From: Iodobacter fluviatilis
GTDB taxonomy: Bacteria; Pseudomonadota; Gammaproteobacteria; Burkholderiales; Chitinibacteraceae
Direction of reading: 5' to 3'
Assembly (NCBI RefSeq): GCF_900451195.1
Contig: NZ_UGHR01000001.1
Coordinates: 496,001-560,000, forward strand
Length of the DNA: 64,000 nt
Below the pieces are notes generated by a model. The model was given only the letters and a program-made list of their open reading frames with translations, made no database searches and was not told where the DNA came from. This document shows positions 27,246-36,204 of the stretch, in pieces; positions within the stretch are counted from its first letter, which is position 1, and the number at the start of each line of letters is the position of its first letter. Both the position numbers and the translations under genes were made by a program.

Positions 27246-27548
27246 GCTCGAATGTCCTGTTAAAGCCGAAGTTTAATGGCGGATTTTAGCAGAGAGAGGG
27301 CAGAAGGAGGAGAGGGGGAGGGGTTGGCTATTGCGGATTGGGCAAAAAAATGCGGCTATTTGCTTGATCTGGGGCAAAGATGGTGGTCTTCCTTGTGGCT
27401 TACAGCGCACCCTTTCAAATCTGTGCAGAAAGCACACAGGCGCGGCCTTTGCCCCGATTTTTTTAAAAAACAGAGTTTCCGCGTTGGAAAATGGCCTCTT
27501 ATGAAACGCACTATTTGCTTCAATTAATTAAATTAAGTGCTGCTTAGA

Positions 27549-28340
27549 TTATAGCTTTGCAGCATTTAGTATTTTTTTATAGCTGCCATCGGCTTTCATG
27601 CTGTTGAGTCCACGGTTAAACGCTTTCAACAGCGCTTTTTTTTCTGGGTGGATTTTTGCAAAAGCCAGATAAGTTTCTTTGATTTCTAGGCCAGGGCTTT
27701 GCCATTCTATATTTTGCAGGTTTGGATCTGTATTAATCATATAAAGGCCTGCTGCTTTATTGCCATAAGCGATATCTACACGCTCTTTGGCAAGTTTTAG
27801 CAGATTGGTGTGCAAGCTGGATGCCAGATCAAAGTGTAATAGCGGGTTGTTTAAAATAGGGGGTAAGTAGCTGCTGCGCTCTGCACCAATTGAAAGGGAT
27901 TCCAATACCTTTTTGTTGCCAAGCTGATACTGGCTGCCACGCCGGGCAAAAAAACCAAGCTCTTGCTTCACAATGGGCTGGGAGTATTCAAAAATTAAAT
28001 CACGCTCTGTATTTCGCCAGATGCCTAAAATGCCACATTGTCCGTGTTCACCTTCTTTTAAGATCCGCGCCCATGGCATAAATTTAAATTGCATCTGGTA
28101 GCCAGAGCGCCGGAATGCCTCGGTGGCTATTTCGATAACAGGGCCGTTTTTGGGAAGACTGCGGCTGTTATAGGGCGGGAAATCACCGATGCATATTTGG
28201 ATGGTATTGCTGGCGTGGGCGTTGCCGTAGAGGCAGAGAAGGGCCGCCAGAAATAAAATTCGCACGCTTAGGCGCTCAGCATTTAAAGCGGCTGCTTGGG
28301 TGGCTGCATGGCTGATTTGAAATGCTGAATAGTGGCCCAT
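27549..28340 (-). CDS. Periplasmic solute-binding protein, family 3 type
   Basis: A 263-residue protein of the SBP_bac_3 group: after a hydrophobic stretch RILFLAALLCLYGNAHA comes ICIGDFPPYNSR and VIEIATEAFRRSGYQM. The first 25 residues before the hydrophobic core are unusually long for a signal peptide; a GTG that would begin at VRILFLAAL is a possible alternative, though it has no clear ribosome binding site. No transport partners are adjacent. It shares its fold with the gene at 16888-17643 but the two are not close in sequence. Confidence 0.82.
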   Translation of the reverse strand: MGHYSAFQISHAATQAAALNAERLSVRILFLAALLCLYGNAHASNTIQICIGDFPPYNSRSLPKNGPVIEIATEAFRRSGYQMQFKFMPWARILKEGEHGQCGILGIWRNTERDLIFEYSQPIVKQELGFFARRGSQYQLGNKKVLESLSIGAERSSYLPPILNNPLLHFDLASSLHTNLLKLAKERVDIAYGNKAAGLYMINTDPNLQNIEWQSPGLEIKETYLAFAKIHPEKKALLKAFNRGLNSMKADGSYKKILNAAKL

Positions 28341-28444
28341 GATTGTTCCAGAATTTTATTTAATTAATTCAACATTTAATTAAAGTATCCTGATCACGCG
28401 CCGCCGTGACAAGTAATCCATATTATGTATAAAGCCTGAATAAG

Positions 28445-28467
28445 AAAAAAGCCGCAAGAGCGGCTTT
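28445..28467 (-). terminator. Terminator of ohr
   Basis: On the minus strand AAAGCCGC, a four-base loop and GCGGCTTTTTT. It lies about 100 bases beyond the ohr stop codon. Confidence 0.8.
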
Positions 28468-28564
28468 GGGGCTTAGGCATTTGGAAATGCGCATTCAAAT
28501 ATGCGTAGATCAGCGGGCAGGCAAAAAATTTGATTGCCCTGCCCCTTAAATCAGTGAGATGCCT

Positions 28565-28984
28565 TTATAAAACAGCCAGCGTCACTTCAATATTGCCACG
28601 GGTGGCGTTGGAGTAAGGGCAAACTTCGTGCGCTTTATGCACCAGTGCTTCAGCTGCGCTGCGCTCCATCCCCGGTATAGACACATTCAGCGCGACTTGT
28701 AAGCCAAAGCCACCCTTGCCATTCGGGCCGATACCTACCAGACCATTCACCGATGTAGTTGCGGGCAGTGCTATTTTTTCAGCAGCAGCTACAAATTTCA
28801 TTGCGCCAATAAAGCAGGCGGAATAACCGGCGGCAAACATTTGCTCAGGATTGGTCCCTTCGCCACCTGCGCCGCCTAGCGCTTTAGGCGTGCTTAATTG
28901 CACATTCAGTTTTTGATCATCAGAAGTGGCGCGGCCATCGCGGCCCCCTGTTGCTGTTGCATTGGCTGTGTAAAGAATTTGCAT
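28565..28984 (-). CDS. ohr: Organic hydroperoxide resistance protein Ohr
   Basis: A 139-residue thiol peroxidase of the Ohr/OsmC family that reduces organic hydroperoxides. The peroxidatic C57 (YSACFIGAM) and resolving C122 ([10 protein letters not shown]) are both present, and the N-terminus [19 protein letters not shown] is typical of Ohr. The ATG at 28984 is chosen: AGGAG lies six bases upstream, and the longer frame adds 17 codons that include the promoter. Its own promoter is overlapped by an evident OhrR operator, and ohrR lies immediately upstream in the same direction. Confidence 0.96.
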   Translation of the reverse strand: MQILYTANATATGGRDGRATSDDQKLNVQLSTPKALGGAGGEGTNPEQMFAAGYSACFIGAMKFVAAAEKIALPATTSVNGLVGIGPNGKGGFGLQVALNVSIPGMERSAAEALVHKAHEVCPYSNATRGNIEVTLAVL

Positions 28985-29021
28985 GTGATGCTCCTTGGTT
29001 GGAAATACCTTCGATGTGATA

Positions 29022-29062
29022 ACTATAGTACACAATTAAATTGCGTACAATTTAATTGTGTA
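29022..29062 (-). promoter_or_regulatory. ohr promoter with OhrR operator
   Basis: On the minus strand a -35 box TTGTAC (29045-29050) and a -10 box TATAGT (29022-29027) are exactly 17 bases apart. A nearly perfect palindrome of two TACACAATTAAATTG-like arms (29029-29062) covers the -35 box and spacer, and contains the known OhrR core TACAATT-AATTGTA. Reduced OhrR should block this promoter and peroxide should release it. Confidence 0.88.
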
Positions 29063-29120
29063 AAAAGCAGATTATTTGCGGAATTTACCGTGGCAATCTG
29101 GCTTACTGGCTGCTGGAGTT

Positions 29121-29564
29121 TTACGCGGAGGTGCTTAAATCATCACGAATTTGTGTCAGCTGGCTGCGAAGCTGCATCAGTGTGTCTGCACTTTGCCCGC
29201 TGGCGCATAAAAGCTGTACAGGGATTTCTTTAGCGGCTTCTTTAAGTGCCTTGCCATTGGCGGTCAGCGTAATCCGCACCTGGCGCTCGTCTTCTGTATC
29301 CCGCTGGCGGCTGATCAACGCCGCGCTTTCCATGCGTTTTAATAGTGGTGTGAGCGTGCCCGAATCAAGAAACAGCGCTTCACCGATGTCTTTGACCAAA
29401 ATATTGTCTTGCTGCCACAGCACCAGCATCACCAGATACTGAGGGTAGGTAAGGCCAATTTTGGCGAGCAGCGGTTTATAAGCCTTGGTCATCGCAAGAG
29501 AGGCTGAATATAAAGAAAAGCAAAATTGCTTATCGAGGCGAAGCAGGTCTGAATCTGATGGCAT
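29121..29564 (-). CDS. ohrR: MarR-family peroxide sensor OhrR
   Basis: A 147-residue MarR-type repressor. The reactive cysteine is at position 15 in DKQFCFSLYSAS, the conserved site that is oxidised by organic peroxides, and the winged helix follows (DIGEALFLDSGTLTPLLKRM, then the wing DTEDERQVRITLT). No second cysteine of the Xanthomonas two-Cys kind is obvious near the dimer interface other than LLCASG at about residue 127, which could serve. The start at 29564 is chosen by family comparison over a longer frame. It lies upstream of ohr, with the operator between them. Confidence 0.93.
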   Translation of the reverse strand: MPSDSDLLRLDKQFCFSLYSASLAMTKAYKPLLAKIGLTYPQYLVMLVLWQQDNILVKDIGEALFLDSGTLTPLLKRMESAALISRQRDTEDERQVRITLTANGKALKEAAKEIPVQLLCASGQSADTLMQLRSQLTQIRDDLSTSA

Positions 29565-29897
29565 AAATTTTTTAGTCGGAAAATAGGGCCATGCCAGTTT
29601 AGCAAGCATGTTGCAGAGGGATACAGGCAAATTAACGAGGATGCTTTCTGATCCGGCCCAATGATGGCGTAAACCAGCCTATCTGCGGGCATAAAAGCAG
29701 CGCTAAGTGCTTGCTGTAAATAAGAAAATGGCTTTTTATTACTTATGGGGTAAAGCCCAGTCTGATCGCTTAAGCAAACCAGAAGACAGAATGTTTTTCG
29801 CAGGAGTGGCTATCGCTATGAAAGCTCTGTGTATTAAAAAATTGCGGCTAAAGCTGCTCCTGCCTGACTAAACCAGCCCTGTATGACTGATCATCAC

Positions 29898-30188
29898 TTA
29901 TGCTAGCAAGTTTAATTCCGCCACATCAATATTCGCCAGTGGGGCAATGCTTTCAACCAGCGCTTTAAAATGCGCGGTCTGCATATGGGCATTTAATGCG
30001 GCTTTATTCTGCCATTGTTCCTGGATAACAAAGCGATGGTCATTGCTATTGTCCTGCAGTAAATCATAGCGGTAGCAGCCTTCTTCCTGTCGGGATGGGG
30101 CCAGCACCAATTGAATGGCATCAGAGACTTGCCGGGCATGGTTGGGTTTAGCAATAATGGTGGCTAAAACAAAAAGCGGGCTGCTCAT
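29898..30188 (-). CDS. Antibiotic-biosynthesis-monooxygenase-domain protein
   Basis: A 96-residue ABM/YgiN-like ferredoxin-fold protein: FVLATIIAKPNHARQVSDAI at the N-terminus, EEGCYRYDLLQDNSNDHRFVIQE in the centre and AHMQTAHFKALV at the C-terminal helix. Members are dimeric and act on quinones or as small oxidases; the substrate here is unknown. It lies 50 bases beyond the flavoprotein gene in the same direction, so the two could share a transcript and a quinone-related role. The 267 bases downstream (29631-29897) show nothing distinctive. Confidence 0.88.
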   Translation of the reverse strand: MSSPLFVLATIIAKPNHARQVSDAIQLVLAPSRQEEGCYRYDLLQDNSNDHRFVIQEQWQNKAALNAHMQTAHFKALVESIAPLANIDVAELNLLA

Positions 30189-30238
30189 GGCAAATCCTTT
30201 TGGGGTGATTAAAAAAATTAAGTGAAGCGTGCAGGTTT

Positions 30239-31450
30239 TTATTGTTTTGTTTTAACCAGCCATTCTCTGCCTTTTAATAGGCCATGCCAATATACAATCG
30301 CAAGGATGTAGCGCTTTATAAACCAGTTAAATCTTCTGGGGATATTCGGGGTAAGGCATTTAAATGTAGGATCAAGCACGCCTTGGTAGGCAAATTCTGC
30401 CAGTACAATTTTGCCGTTTTCTACAGTTAAAGGGCAGCCGCCATAGCCATTATATTGAGCTGTTAAATTTAACCCGGCTAAATAACGAATGATATTGATG
30501 GCAACAACAGGCGCTTGTTTGCGAATAGCCGCAGCCGTTTTTGCGTTAGGGCTGGATGCCGCATCACCCAGCGAAAAAATATTGGGGTAGTGGATATGCT
30601 GCAGGGTTAAGGGGTTTACATCCACCCAGCCTGCGGCATTGGCCAGCGGGCTATGGGCAATAAAAGGATGGGCAGATTGGGGCGGCACAATATGCAGCAT
30701 ATCAAAGGCCGTTTCTGTTGAAATAATATCGCCATTTAGATCTGTACGGCTGAATGTTGCTATTTTGTTAGCGCCATCTACCTTTGTTAATGTGCTGGAA
30801 AAATTTAAATCAACCCGATAGCGGTCCATATATTGCTTAAGAATGGGCACAAAATATTCAACCCCAAACAGCGTGCTACCAGCATGATGAAACTGCACTT
30901 TAATATTCTTTAATACCTGATGTTTTTCCCAGTGAAAGCAGGATAAATAAACGGCTTTTTGCGGTGCACCTGCACATTTAATAGGCATGGCGGGCTGGGT
31001 AAAAAGGGCTGTGCCGTTTTTTAATTGCTGCACCATCTGCCATGTATAGGGGGCCAAATCGCTGCGGTAATTGGATGTAACCCCGTTCTTGCCCAATGTT
31101 TCTTCAAGGCCCTCAATGGCAGACCAATTTAAACAAAGGCCGGGGCAAACAATCAGCGCGCGATAGTGCAAAATTTCTTTGTTTTCTAAAGTAATGCAAT
31201 TGTTGTCCGGATCAAACACCATTGCGGCGGATTTAATCCATTTTACAAAGTGTGGCATCACTTTATTCATGGGTTTAACGCTTTGGCTGATATCGGTTTC
31301 GCCAGCAGCTGCCAATGTCCAGGCGGGCTGATAAAAATGCTGTGAGGCGGGCTCTGTAATTGCAATTTTTAAGTTTTTTTGCCGTTTATAAATAGACTGA
31401 GCTACACCTAATCCAGCGGCTCCACCCCCAATAATGACAATGTCAAACAT
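30239..31450 (-). CDS. Sulfide:quinone oxidoreductase-like flavoprotein
   Basis: A 403-residue pyridine-nucleotide-disulfide-type flavoprotein: FAD motif DIVIIGGGAAGLGVAQ at the N-terminus, a second FAD site NIFSLGDAASSPNAKT, and a C-terminal amphipathic region (RRFNWFIKRYILAIVYWHGLL) that may anchor it to the membrane. Cysteines in sulfide:quinone-reductase positions are present: C102/C106 in VCPGLCLNW, C159 in MPIKCAGAPQK, and one near residue 377. This wording fits the SQR type that oxidises sulfide and reduces quinone. The start at 31450 has GGGAGAAG upstream; the longer frame adds 15 unlikely residues. Confidence 0.87.
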   Translation of the reverse strand: MFDIVIIGGGAAGLGVAQSIYKRQKNLKIAITEPASQHFYQPAWTLAAAGETDISQSVKPMNKVMPHFVKWIKSAAMVFDPDNNCITLENKEILHYRALIVCPGLCLNWSAIEGLEETLGKNGVTSNYRSDLAPYTWQMVQQLKNGTALFTQPAMPIKCAGAPQKAVYLSCFHWEKHQVLKNIKVQFHHAGSTLFGVEYFVPILKQYMDRYRVDLNFSSTLTKVDGANKIATFSRTDLNGDIISTETAFDMLHIVPPQSAHPFIAHSPLANAAGWVDVNPLTLQHIHYPNIFSLGDAASSPNAKTAAAIRKQAPVVAINIIRYLAGLNLTAQYNGYGGCPLTVENGKIVLAEFAYQGVLDPTFKCLTPNIPRRFNWFIKRYILAIVYWHGLLKGREWLVKTKQ

Positions 31451-31607
31451 ATCTTCTCCCTTTGCGTGATGAGTAGTCTGTTTTATTGCAGGCAAGCGCT
31501 AAGTCAGTCATTCTGTAGAAATCAGTTATAGTTGAATACAATTCTGTTTTTTGATTTGCCTGCTTAGAATTTACGCAGTTTTTATAAACCCATTCTTAAA
31601 ACTGCCC

Positions 31608-32180
31608 ATGAACCCAGACATTATTCTTCCGCCTTATCCCGGTATTTCCCTTGATCATGTGCATATAGTGCAATCCGTAGCGGATGCTGAACGCGCTTTA
31701 GTGGTGCTGCAAGTGGCGGATGTGCTGGGCTTTGATACCGAATCCAAGCCCATTTTCTTTAAGGGCCAGCAATCCACCGGGCCGCATTTAATTCAGCTTG
31801 CTACTGATCATGAGGTGTTTTTATTCCCTGTGGTGACTGCAGGCCACAGCTCGGCGACAATCAAAGCGCTGCTTGAGTCGCCCACTATTCTGAAAGTAGG
31901 TTTTGGTTTAAGCGATGATCATAAACGTCTGCATGCCAAACTAGGCGTTACGCCTCAGCATGTACTCGATTTATCCAGAGCGCTACGTGAAAAAGGTCAG
32001 GGCGATTTGGGGGCTCGGTCGGCGGTAGCGAAGTATTTTGGCCTGCGGCTGCAAAAGTCTAAAAAGGTCTCTACCTCCAACTGGGCGGCGTCGCCTTTAA
32101 ATGAGCGGCAAATTAAATATGCGGCAGATGATGCGCATGTGGCACTGCTGGTGTATCGCAGGTGGTTGGCATTGAAATAA
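31608..32180 (+). CDS. 3'-5' exonuclease-domain protein (DEDD family)
   Basis: A 190-residue protein consisting of an RNase D/WRN-type 3'-5' exonuclease domain: motif I GFDTES, motif II around VGFGLSDDHKRL and motif III KYAADDAHVALLVYR with the DEDDy tyrosine. It lacks the HRDC domains of full RNase D, so it is a short stand-alone exonuclease whose substrate (RNA or DNA) is unknown. The ATG at 31608 is preferred to a TTG at 31551 by family length, though no good ribosome binding site precedes it. Divergent from the flavoprotein gene. Confidence 0.88.
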   Translation: MNPDIILPPYPGISLDHVHIVQSVADAERALVVLQVADVLGFDTESKPIFFKGQQSTGPHLIQLATDHEVFLFPVVTAGHSSATIKALLESPTILKVGFGLSDDHKRLHAKLGVTPQHVLDLSRALREKGQGDLGARSAVAKYFGLRLQKSKKVSTSNWAASPLNERQIKYAADDAHVALLVYRRWLALK

Positions 32181-32215
32181 TGCGAAGCAGTTTGTCAGAT
32201 AAATGTGAGGGCTCC

Positions 32216-32246
32216 TTGACTAACAATATATTTTTAAATATATTGT
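32216..32246 (+). promoter_or_regulatory. Promoter overlapped by an AT-rich palindrome
   Basis: A -35 box TTGACT (32216-32221) and a -10 box TATATT (32239-32244) are 17 bases apart. A palindrome with 11-bp arms, ACAATATATTT and its complement (32223-32246), fills the spacer and covers the -10 box. A repressor bound there would block the promoter. It is 65 bases before the DUF2892 gene. ArsR-type sulfide/thiol sensors (BigR/YgaV) use comparable AT-rich palindromes, but no such regulator gene is in the window. Confidence 0.7.
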
Positions 32247-32310
32247 AAAGATGTAAAGTAAATGTGGTTTGCATTACTCTGCATCCGATTGATAAGTCAG
32301 GAGCAAGATC

Positions 32311-32505
32311 ATGAACGTAGGCGGTGTTGATCGTATTTTACGGATTGCAGCAGGCTTGATTTTGATCGTGCTGGCGCTGCTTGGGCAAATTGGCGCTTGG
32401 GGTTTTATCGGCATCGTGCCATTAGCAACCGGGCTGTTCAGGTTTTGCCCGGCTTATAAACTCATCGGCTTCAACTCCTGCCCTTTAAGGAAAAACAGCG
32501 AGTAA
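32311..32505 (+). CDS. DUF2892 small membrane protein
   Basis: A 64-residue protein with two membrane helices (ILRIAAGLILIVLALLGQIG and FIGIVPLATGLFRFCPAY), matching the DUF2892/YgaP-like inner-membrane domain, including the conserved RFCPAYKLIGFNSC end with two cysteines. In other bacteria this domain is often linked to rhodanese and to sulfide or thiosulfate handling. Good ribosome binding site (CAGGAG). Its promoter carries a repressor-type palindrome. A partly paired inverted stretch after it (about 32512-32562, CTGGAGA...TCTCCAG) may act as terminator. Confidence 0.88.
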   Translation: MNVGGVDRILRIAAGLILIVLALLGQIGAWGFIGIVPLATGLFRFCPAYKLIGFNSCPLRKNSE

Positions 32506-32692
32506 GGCTGGAGATAGCCCTTGCAGCCGGCTGATGCTGAGCCCGGCAAGGTCTCCAGCTTCTGCAAGGGTTATCTTTACCACAGTCTATGCTTTCTGAA
32601 TTTTCACCTGCTAATATTCTTGCTATGCTTGCCAATTTAACTGACGTTAATTTTATTAATTACTTACGTTGAATTTAAACAAGGGGCGGGCG

Positions 32693-33775
32693 ATGGATGT
32701 AGAAGCAGCAGGGGCACTGGCAACTGCAGGGTTGATTGCGCATGAAATAGAAGCTGAGTCTAAGCTGGAGGGTGATCGTGGCCACGCCTGTGCCAATTGC
32801 CATACAGCGCTTAATGGCGATTTTTGTCATCACTGTGGTCAATCTGCACATATTCATCATTCGCTCTCACATTTAGTTGAAGAAGTTTTACACGGCATTT
32901 GGCATTTTGATGCCAAGGGCTGGCGCACTATTCCAGTTTTATTATTAAAGCCCGGCCAATTAACTCGCCGCTATATCGACGGCCAGCGTATGCGCTATCT
33001 GTCTCCCTTGGCGCTGTTTCTATTTATGATTTTCTTTATGTTTTTTGTGTTTTCGTGGACGAATAATGGTGAGCTTATCGGTATCACGCAAGAAGCAAAT
33101 ATCTCAACGATGGATAGAATTGAGATAGAGAAAGAGCGGGAGCAAAAAAAAGCTAAAGTTTCCTCAATTGAGGCTGCTCTCAAAAATAAAGAGGGTGATT
33201 GGGATAAAAGCGATTTAATCGAAGCAAAGGTTGAATTAAAGATAGTTGAGAAAATATTAGCAATATTTGAAGCAGGGACTTTGGAAAAAGATACGTCTGC
33301 CCAAGCAAGTATGGGTGCAAAGATGAATGATAAAAAAACATATACCAGTGTTCAATTAATAGATCTTGCGATCTACCATGCAACACAAAATCCTGATTTA
33401 GCAATCTACAAAATTAAAAATACTGCTTATAAATTTTCATTTATGTTACTGCCGATTACCCTGCCGTTTATATGGCTGATGTTTGCTTGGCGCCGGGGCG
33501 TTGCGATGTACGACCATGCTATTTTCTCGCTTTATTCAATGTCGTTTATGTCGCTGTTATTTTCCCTGCTTGCGATATTGGCTCGTTTAGATCTTGGTGA
33601 ATTGGCCGTTGCGCTTTTTTTATGCGTGCCACCCGTGCATATGTTTAATCAATTACGTGGTACTTATCAATTAAGTAATGGCTCTGCAGCTTGGCGTACT
33701 ATGGCATTGCTTGGGGTAACCAGCACGGCTTTTGTTTTGTTTATATTATTTGTATTGTTAATGGGTTTGAAGTGA
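32693..33775 (+). CDS. DUF3667-type membrane protein
   Basis: A 360-residue membrane protein of the DUF3667 kind. The cytoplasmic N-terminus carries a zinc-ribbon-like motif CANCHTALNGDFCHHCGQ, followed by HLVEEVLHGIWHFDAKGW and RRYIDGQRMRYLSPLALFLF, all typical of the family. A first pair of helices (about residues 100-120) precedes a charged helical loop (residues 125-230), and further helices occupy the C-terminal third. Function unknown. The ATG at 32693 follows AAGGGGCGGG; a TTG eight codons upstream is less likely. The lipoprotein gene follows 38 bases later. Confidence 0.87.
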   Translation: MDVEAAGALATAGLIAHEIEAESKLEGDRGHACANCHTALNGDFCHHCGQSAHIHHSLSHLVEEVLHGIWHFDAKGWRTIPVLLLKPGQLTRRYIDGQRMRYLSPLALFLFMIFFMFFVFSWTNNGELIGITQEANISTMDRIEIEKEREQKKAKVSSIEAALKNKEGDWDKSDLIEAKVELKIVEKILAIFEAGTLEKDTSAQASMGAKMNDKKTYTSVQLIDLAIYHATQNPDLAIYKIKNTAYKFSFMLLPITLPFIWLMFAWRRGVAMYDHAIFSLYSMSFMSLLFSLLAILARLDLGELAVALFLCVPPVHMFNQLRGTYQLSNGSAAWRTMALLGVTSTAFVLFILFVLLMGLK

Positions 33776-33813
33776 TATATTTTTTAATTTTTTCTGATTT
33801 AATATAAGCAGGT

Positions 33814-34824
33814 ATGAAAGACTTAGTGATCTTTGAAAAATACAAAAATACGACTAAAGGATTAATTTTTTTGTTCAAATATTTAACGATTATTTTATTA
33901 TCAATCTCATTAATTGCCTGCTCTGAAAAAGCGCCATCCAGCGAAAAACTGGATCGGGATTTGCTAATGAAATTGGTTTTTCCTTCATGGAAAAAACAAA
34001 AGGAGCCGCAAATACAGGCCCTGGATCTGGATGAGAGAGAGGGTGAAATCCCTGAGTCTTTAGTTGCAACAGCAGAAGGGAAAGAGCCATCAGGCTATCT
34101 TTTTGAAATCTCTGCAGAGCAGCTTATTCGCTTGAATGAGCATCGTGCAGTGTTAATTACGTCAGGAAAACCAGTTAATCAGCAAGATGAGCCTGTCGCA
34201 TTACATACAACTGCAGGTTTATTGAGTGCATTCTGGTTTAAACAAACAGAGGGCCGCTGGTACGCTGATGGTCAGCAGACTCAGGTTGATTGGGTAGGGA
34301 CAATTGGCTCAATTGGCAAAAGCAAAGTCGTGAAGCTGAGTCAGAGCCAATTTGCCCTTGGGCTTGAATCGGGTGATTGTTACAGCGGGCAATGCTTTGC
34401 AGATTTAATGCTGTATGAATTGGGGAATGACAAAGTTAAAAGTATCCTGAAACACTGGCTTCGTATTGAAGCCGATACCTTAGGGGCCAGAGGCGATTGC
34501 GAGCAAATTTTTAAACAAGCCCCAAATAAAGTGATTCGTCACCATTATGCAGAAAGTGAGCAATCATCATTTGATTGTGCTGCTGTAAAAGGAGACTGGC
34601 AGATTAAAGCGGGCGGTAAAAATCCGGGTGATTTACTGATTCGTTTTTCTGGTTTTATTGAAAAGCAAAACACAGTGGAAGATATCGCAGCAGAGCGTGA
34701 TGGGGACGAAGCCACTATCGTTGTAGATTCAACATTATTGCCCGTTAAACAGCAACAGCTGTTTCGTTATCAGCAGGGAGAATATCGCTTAATCAGCGGT
34801 AAAAACCCAACGCCTGAGTTTTAG
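33814..34824 (+). CDS. Putative lipoprotein, unrecognised
   Basis: A 336-residue protein with a lipobox, LIAC at residues 33-36, after an unusually long N-terminal segment (FEKYKNTTKGLIFLFKYLTI). A downstream TTG that would begin near LFKYLTII would give a more normal signal peptide. The mature protein has paired cysteines (GDCYSGQC; GDCEQ; FDCAA) that could form disulfides. No family was recognised. It probably shares a transcript with the upstream DUF3667 gene. The sequence LESGDCYSGQCFADLMLYEL suggests a compact beta-rich domain, but no function can be stated. Confidence 0.75.
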   Translation: MKDLVIFEKYKNTTKGLIFLFKYLTIILLSISLIACSEKAPSSEKLDRDLLMKLVFPSWKKQKEPQIQALDLDEREGEIPESLVATAEGKEPSGYLFEISAEQLIRLNEHRAVLITSGKPVNQQDEPVALHTTAGLLSAFWFKQTEGRWYADGQQTQVDWVGTIGSIGKSKVVKLSQSQFALGLESGDCYSGQCFADLMLYELGNDKVKSILKHWLRIEADTLGARGDCEQIFKQAPNKVIRHHYAESEQSSFDCAAVKGDWQIKAGGKNPGDLLIRFSGFIEKQNTVEDIAAERDGDEATIVVDSTLLPVKQQQLFRYQQGEYRLISGKNPTPEF

Positions 34825-34862
34825 TATTTTTATGCTGGGCCGGGATAAAAAATGCCAGCAAA

Positions 34863-34895
34863 GCCCTGCTGAGATTTTAAGTAGCTCAGCAGGGC
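34863..34895. terminator. Hairpin between convergent lipoprotein genes
   Basis: An 11-bp perfect stem (GCCCTGCTGAG/CTCAGCAGGGC) with an 11-base loop. There is no proper T-run on the plus side; the minus side ends in a weak ATTTTTTA about 15 bases later. It probably limits read-through between the two convergent genes. Confidence 0.55.
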
Positions 34896-34947
34896 CTAGC
34901 AGATGTTGCGGCTTGATCAGCGTCTGATTACTGCTTAAGACTCATGC

Positions 34948-35706
34948 TTAGTAGCGCGGTGGCTGTGCATAAGTGCTGTCTGCCGGAAATGGATTAGCCT
35001 GCATTGCTTTGGATTGGTCTTTCAGGGCAACCCGGAAAACAGCGACGCCAATCACGCCAAGGTTACGGGTGTCGCCTGCCGGGGTATTGGCTGCATAAGA
35101 CAGATCAGGCGTTGCAAAGCGAAACGCGGCGACTTCATCTTGGCTTTTGCGAAAGCCTTTAATGGTGAGTGAGCGGTGTGCGTTAAGCAAATAGCCGGTA
35201 TTGTTCAGGCTGCCTGCTTGGCCATTAAGTACATCTAGCCCGTCCACGGTGCTTACAATTTCATAATCACGGTTGCTTAGGTTTTGAAATTTGAGTGTGT
35301 AGCGCGCACCATTTGTGCCACCCAGCATGAGCTGGCCTTGCGCTGTACGTAAAAGCGGAATAGGGCGGTCATTTTCATCCAGCACAGACCATTCAATGGC
35401 TCCTTGCAGTAGCGGCAGATTGAGCTGGCGTGCGGCATTGGGCAGTGCTTGATTCAGCGCTTTAGCATCGCGATAAGTGATTGAGGCCACCTGCTCTGCC
35501 TGCTGCGGGCTGATACGGCTGGCTTCAATATTTTGCACGCTGGATTCCAGCCCTTCACCCCACTGAGTGCCAAGCTGTGCGCTTGAGGTTGTTGCTTGCT
35601 GTTGCGCGGGTATGCCGGAGCAAGCTGCTAGCAGGCTGAGTAAGCAAAGGCCGCCAATTAATTTAGCCCATGGTTTTTTAGCTTCAATATTTAATAGATG
35701 ATGCAT
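34948..35706 (-). CDS. Putative lipoprotein, unrecognised
   Basis: A 252-residue protein with signal peptide and lipobox (LLSLLAAC, lipidated C29). The C-terminal half (RYTLKFQNLSNRDYEIVSTV, DGLDVLNGQAGSLNNTG then IKGFRKSQDEVAAFRF) looks like a beta-sandwich domain and ends with a short proline-rich tail. No family assignment is made. The start at MHHLLNIEAKK (35706) is chosen over a frame 25 codons longer because it leads straight into the signal peptide. The upstream 36,0xx region (35782-36204) is very AT-rich with no recognisable feature apart from presumed promoter sequence. Confidence 0.78.
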   Translation of the reverse strand: MHHLLNIEAKKPWAKLIGGLCLLSLLAACSGIPAQQQATTSSAQLGTQWGEGLESSVQNIEASRISPQQAEQVASITYRDAKALNQALPNAARQLNLPLLQGAIEWSVLDENDRPIPLLRTAQGQLMLGGTNGARYTLKFQNLSNRDYEIVSTVDGLDVLNGQAGSLNNTGYLLNAHRSLTIKGFRKSQDEVAAFRFATPDLSYAANTPAGDTRNLGVIGVAVFRVALKDQSKAMQANPFPADSTYAQPPRY

Positions 35707-36204
35707 TGGGTATTTCTCGTTATTAAAATTAGTTTTTAAAAATAAAGTGTTTTCTGCGGGTGTGACTATTACTTTGAGCATTCATCATGCACTATGTTTT
35801 ATTTGCAGGTAAGTCTATTTTTAAATATTTTACTTACGGTAAATACTTTTATTTATAACTTTACTTGTTTGTCGTGTTTTCCTAGGGTTTTTATTTATGC
35901 ATTGATCTGTTTGTTAGATGATCTTTGTAGAGTGTTTTGCTTATTGTTTTTTGTTGATTAATTATTTTTTATATTGATTTAAAAAATTTTCTTCTTGAAA
36001 AATCAGGAAATGATTGAAGCCACAGGCATCTAATATAAAGATCAGGCTACCCTTACATGGAAATAAGAGCCCAGAATTAATCAGTGCGTATTTGATTTTA
36101 TGTTTAGGTAAAGGCAATCAATCGGAAAGAGGTTTGGTATAAGTTGCAATTTTGTAAGGAGCAGCTTTGTGCAGATAAACCCAATATTGTGTAAGCGTTT
36201 AAAT

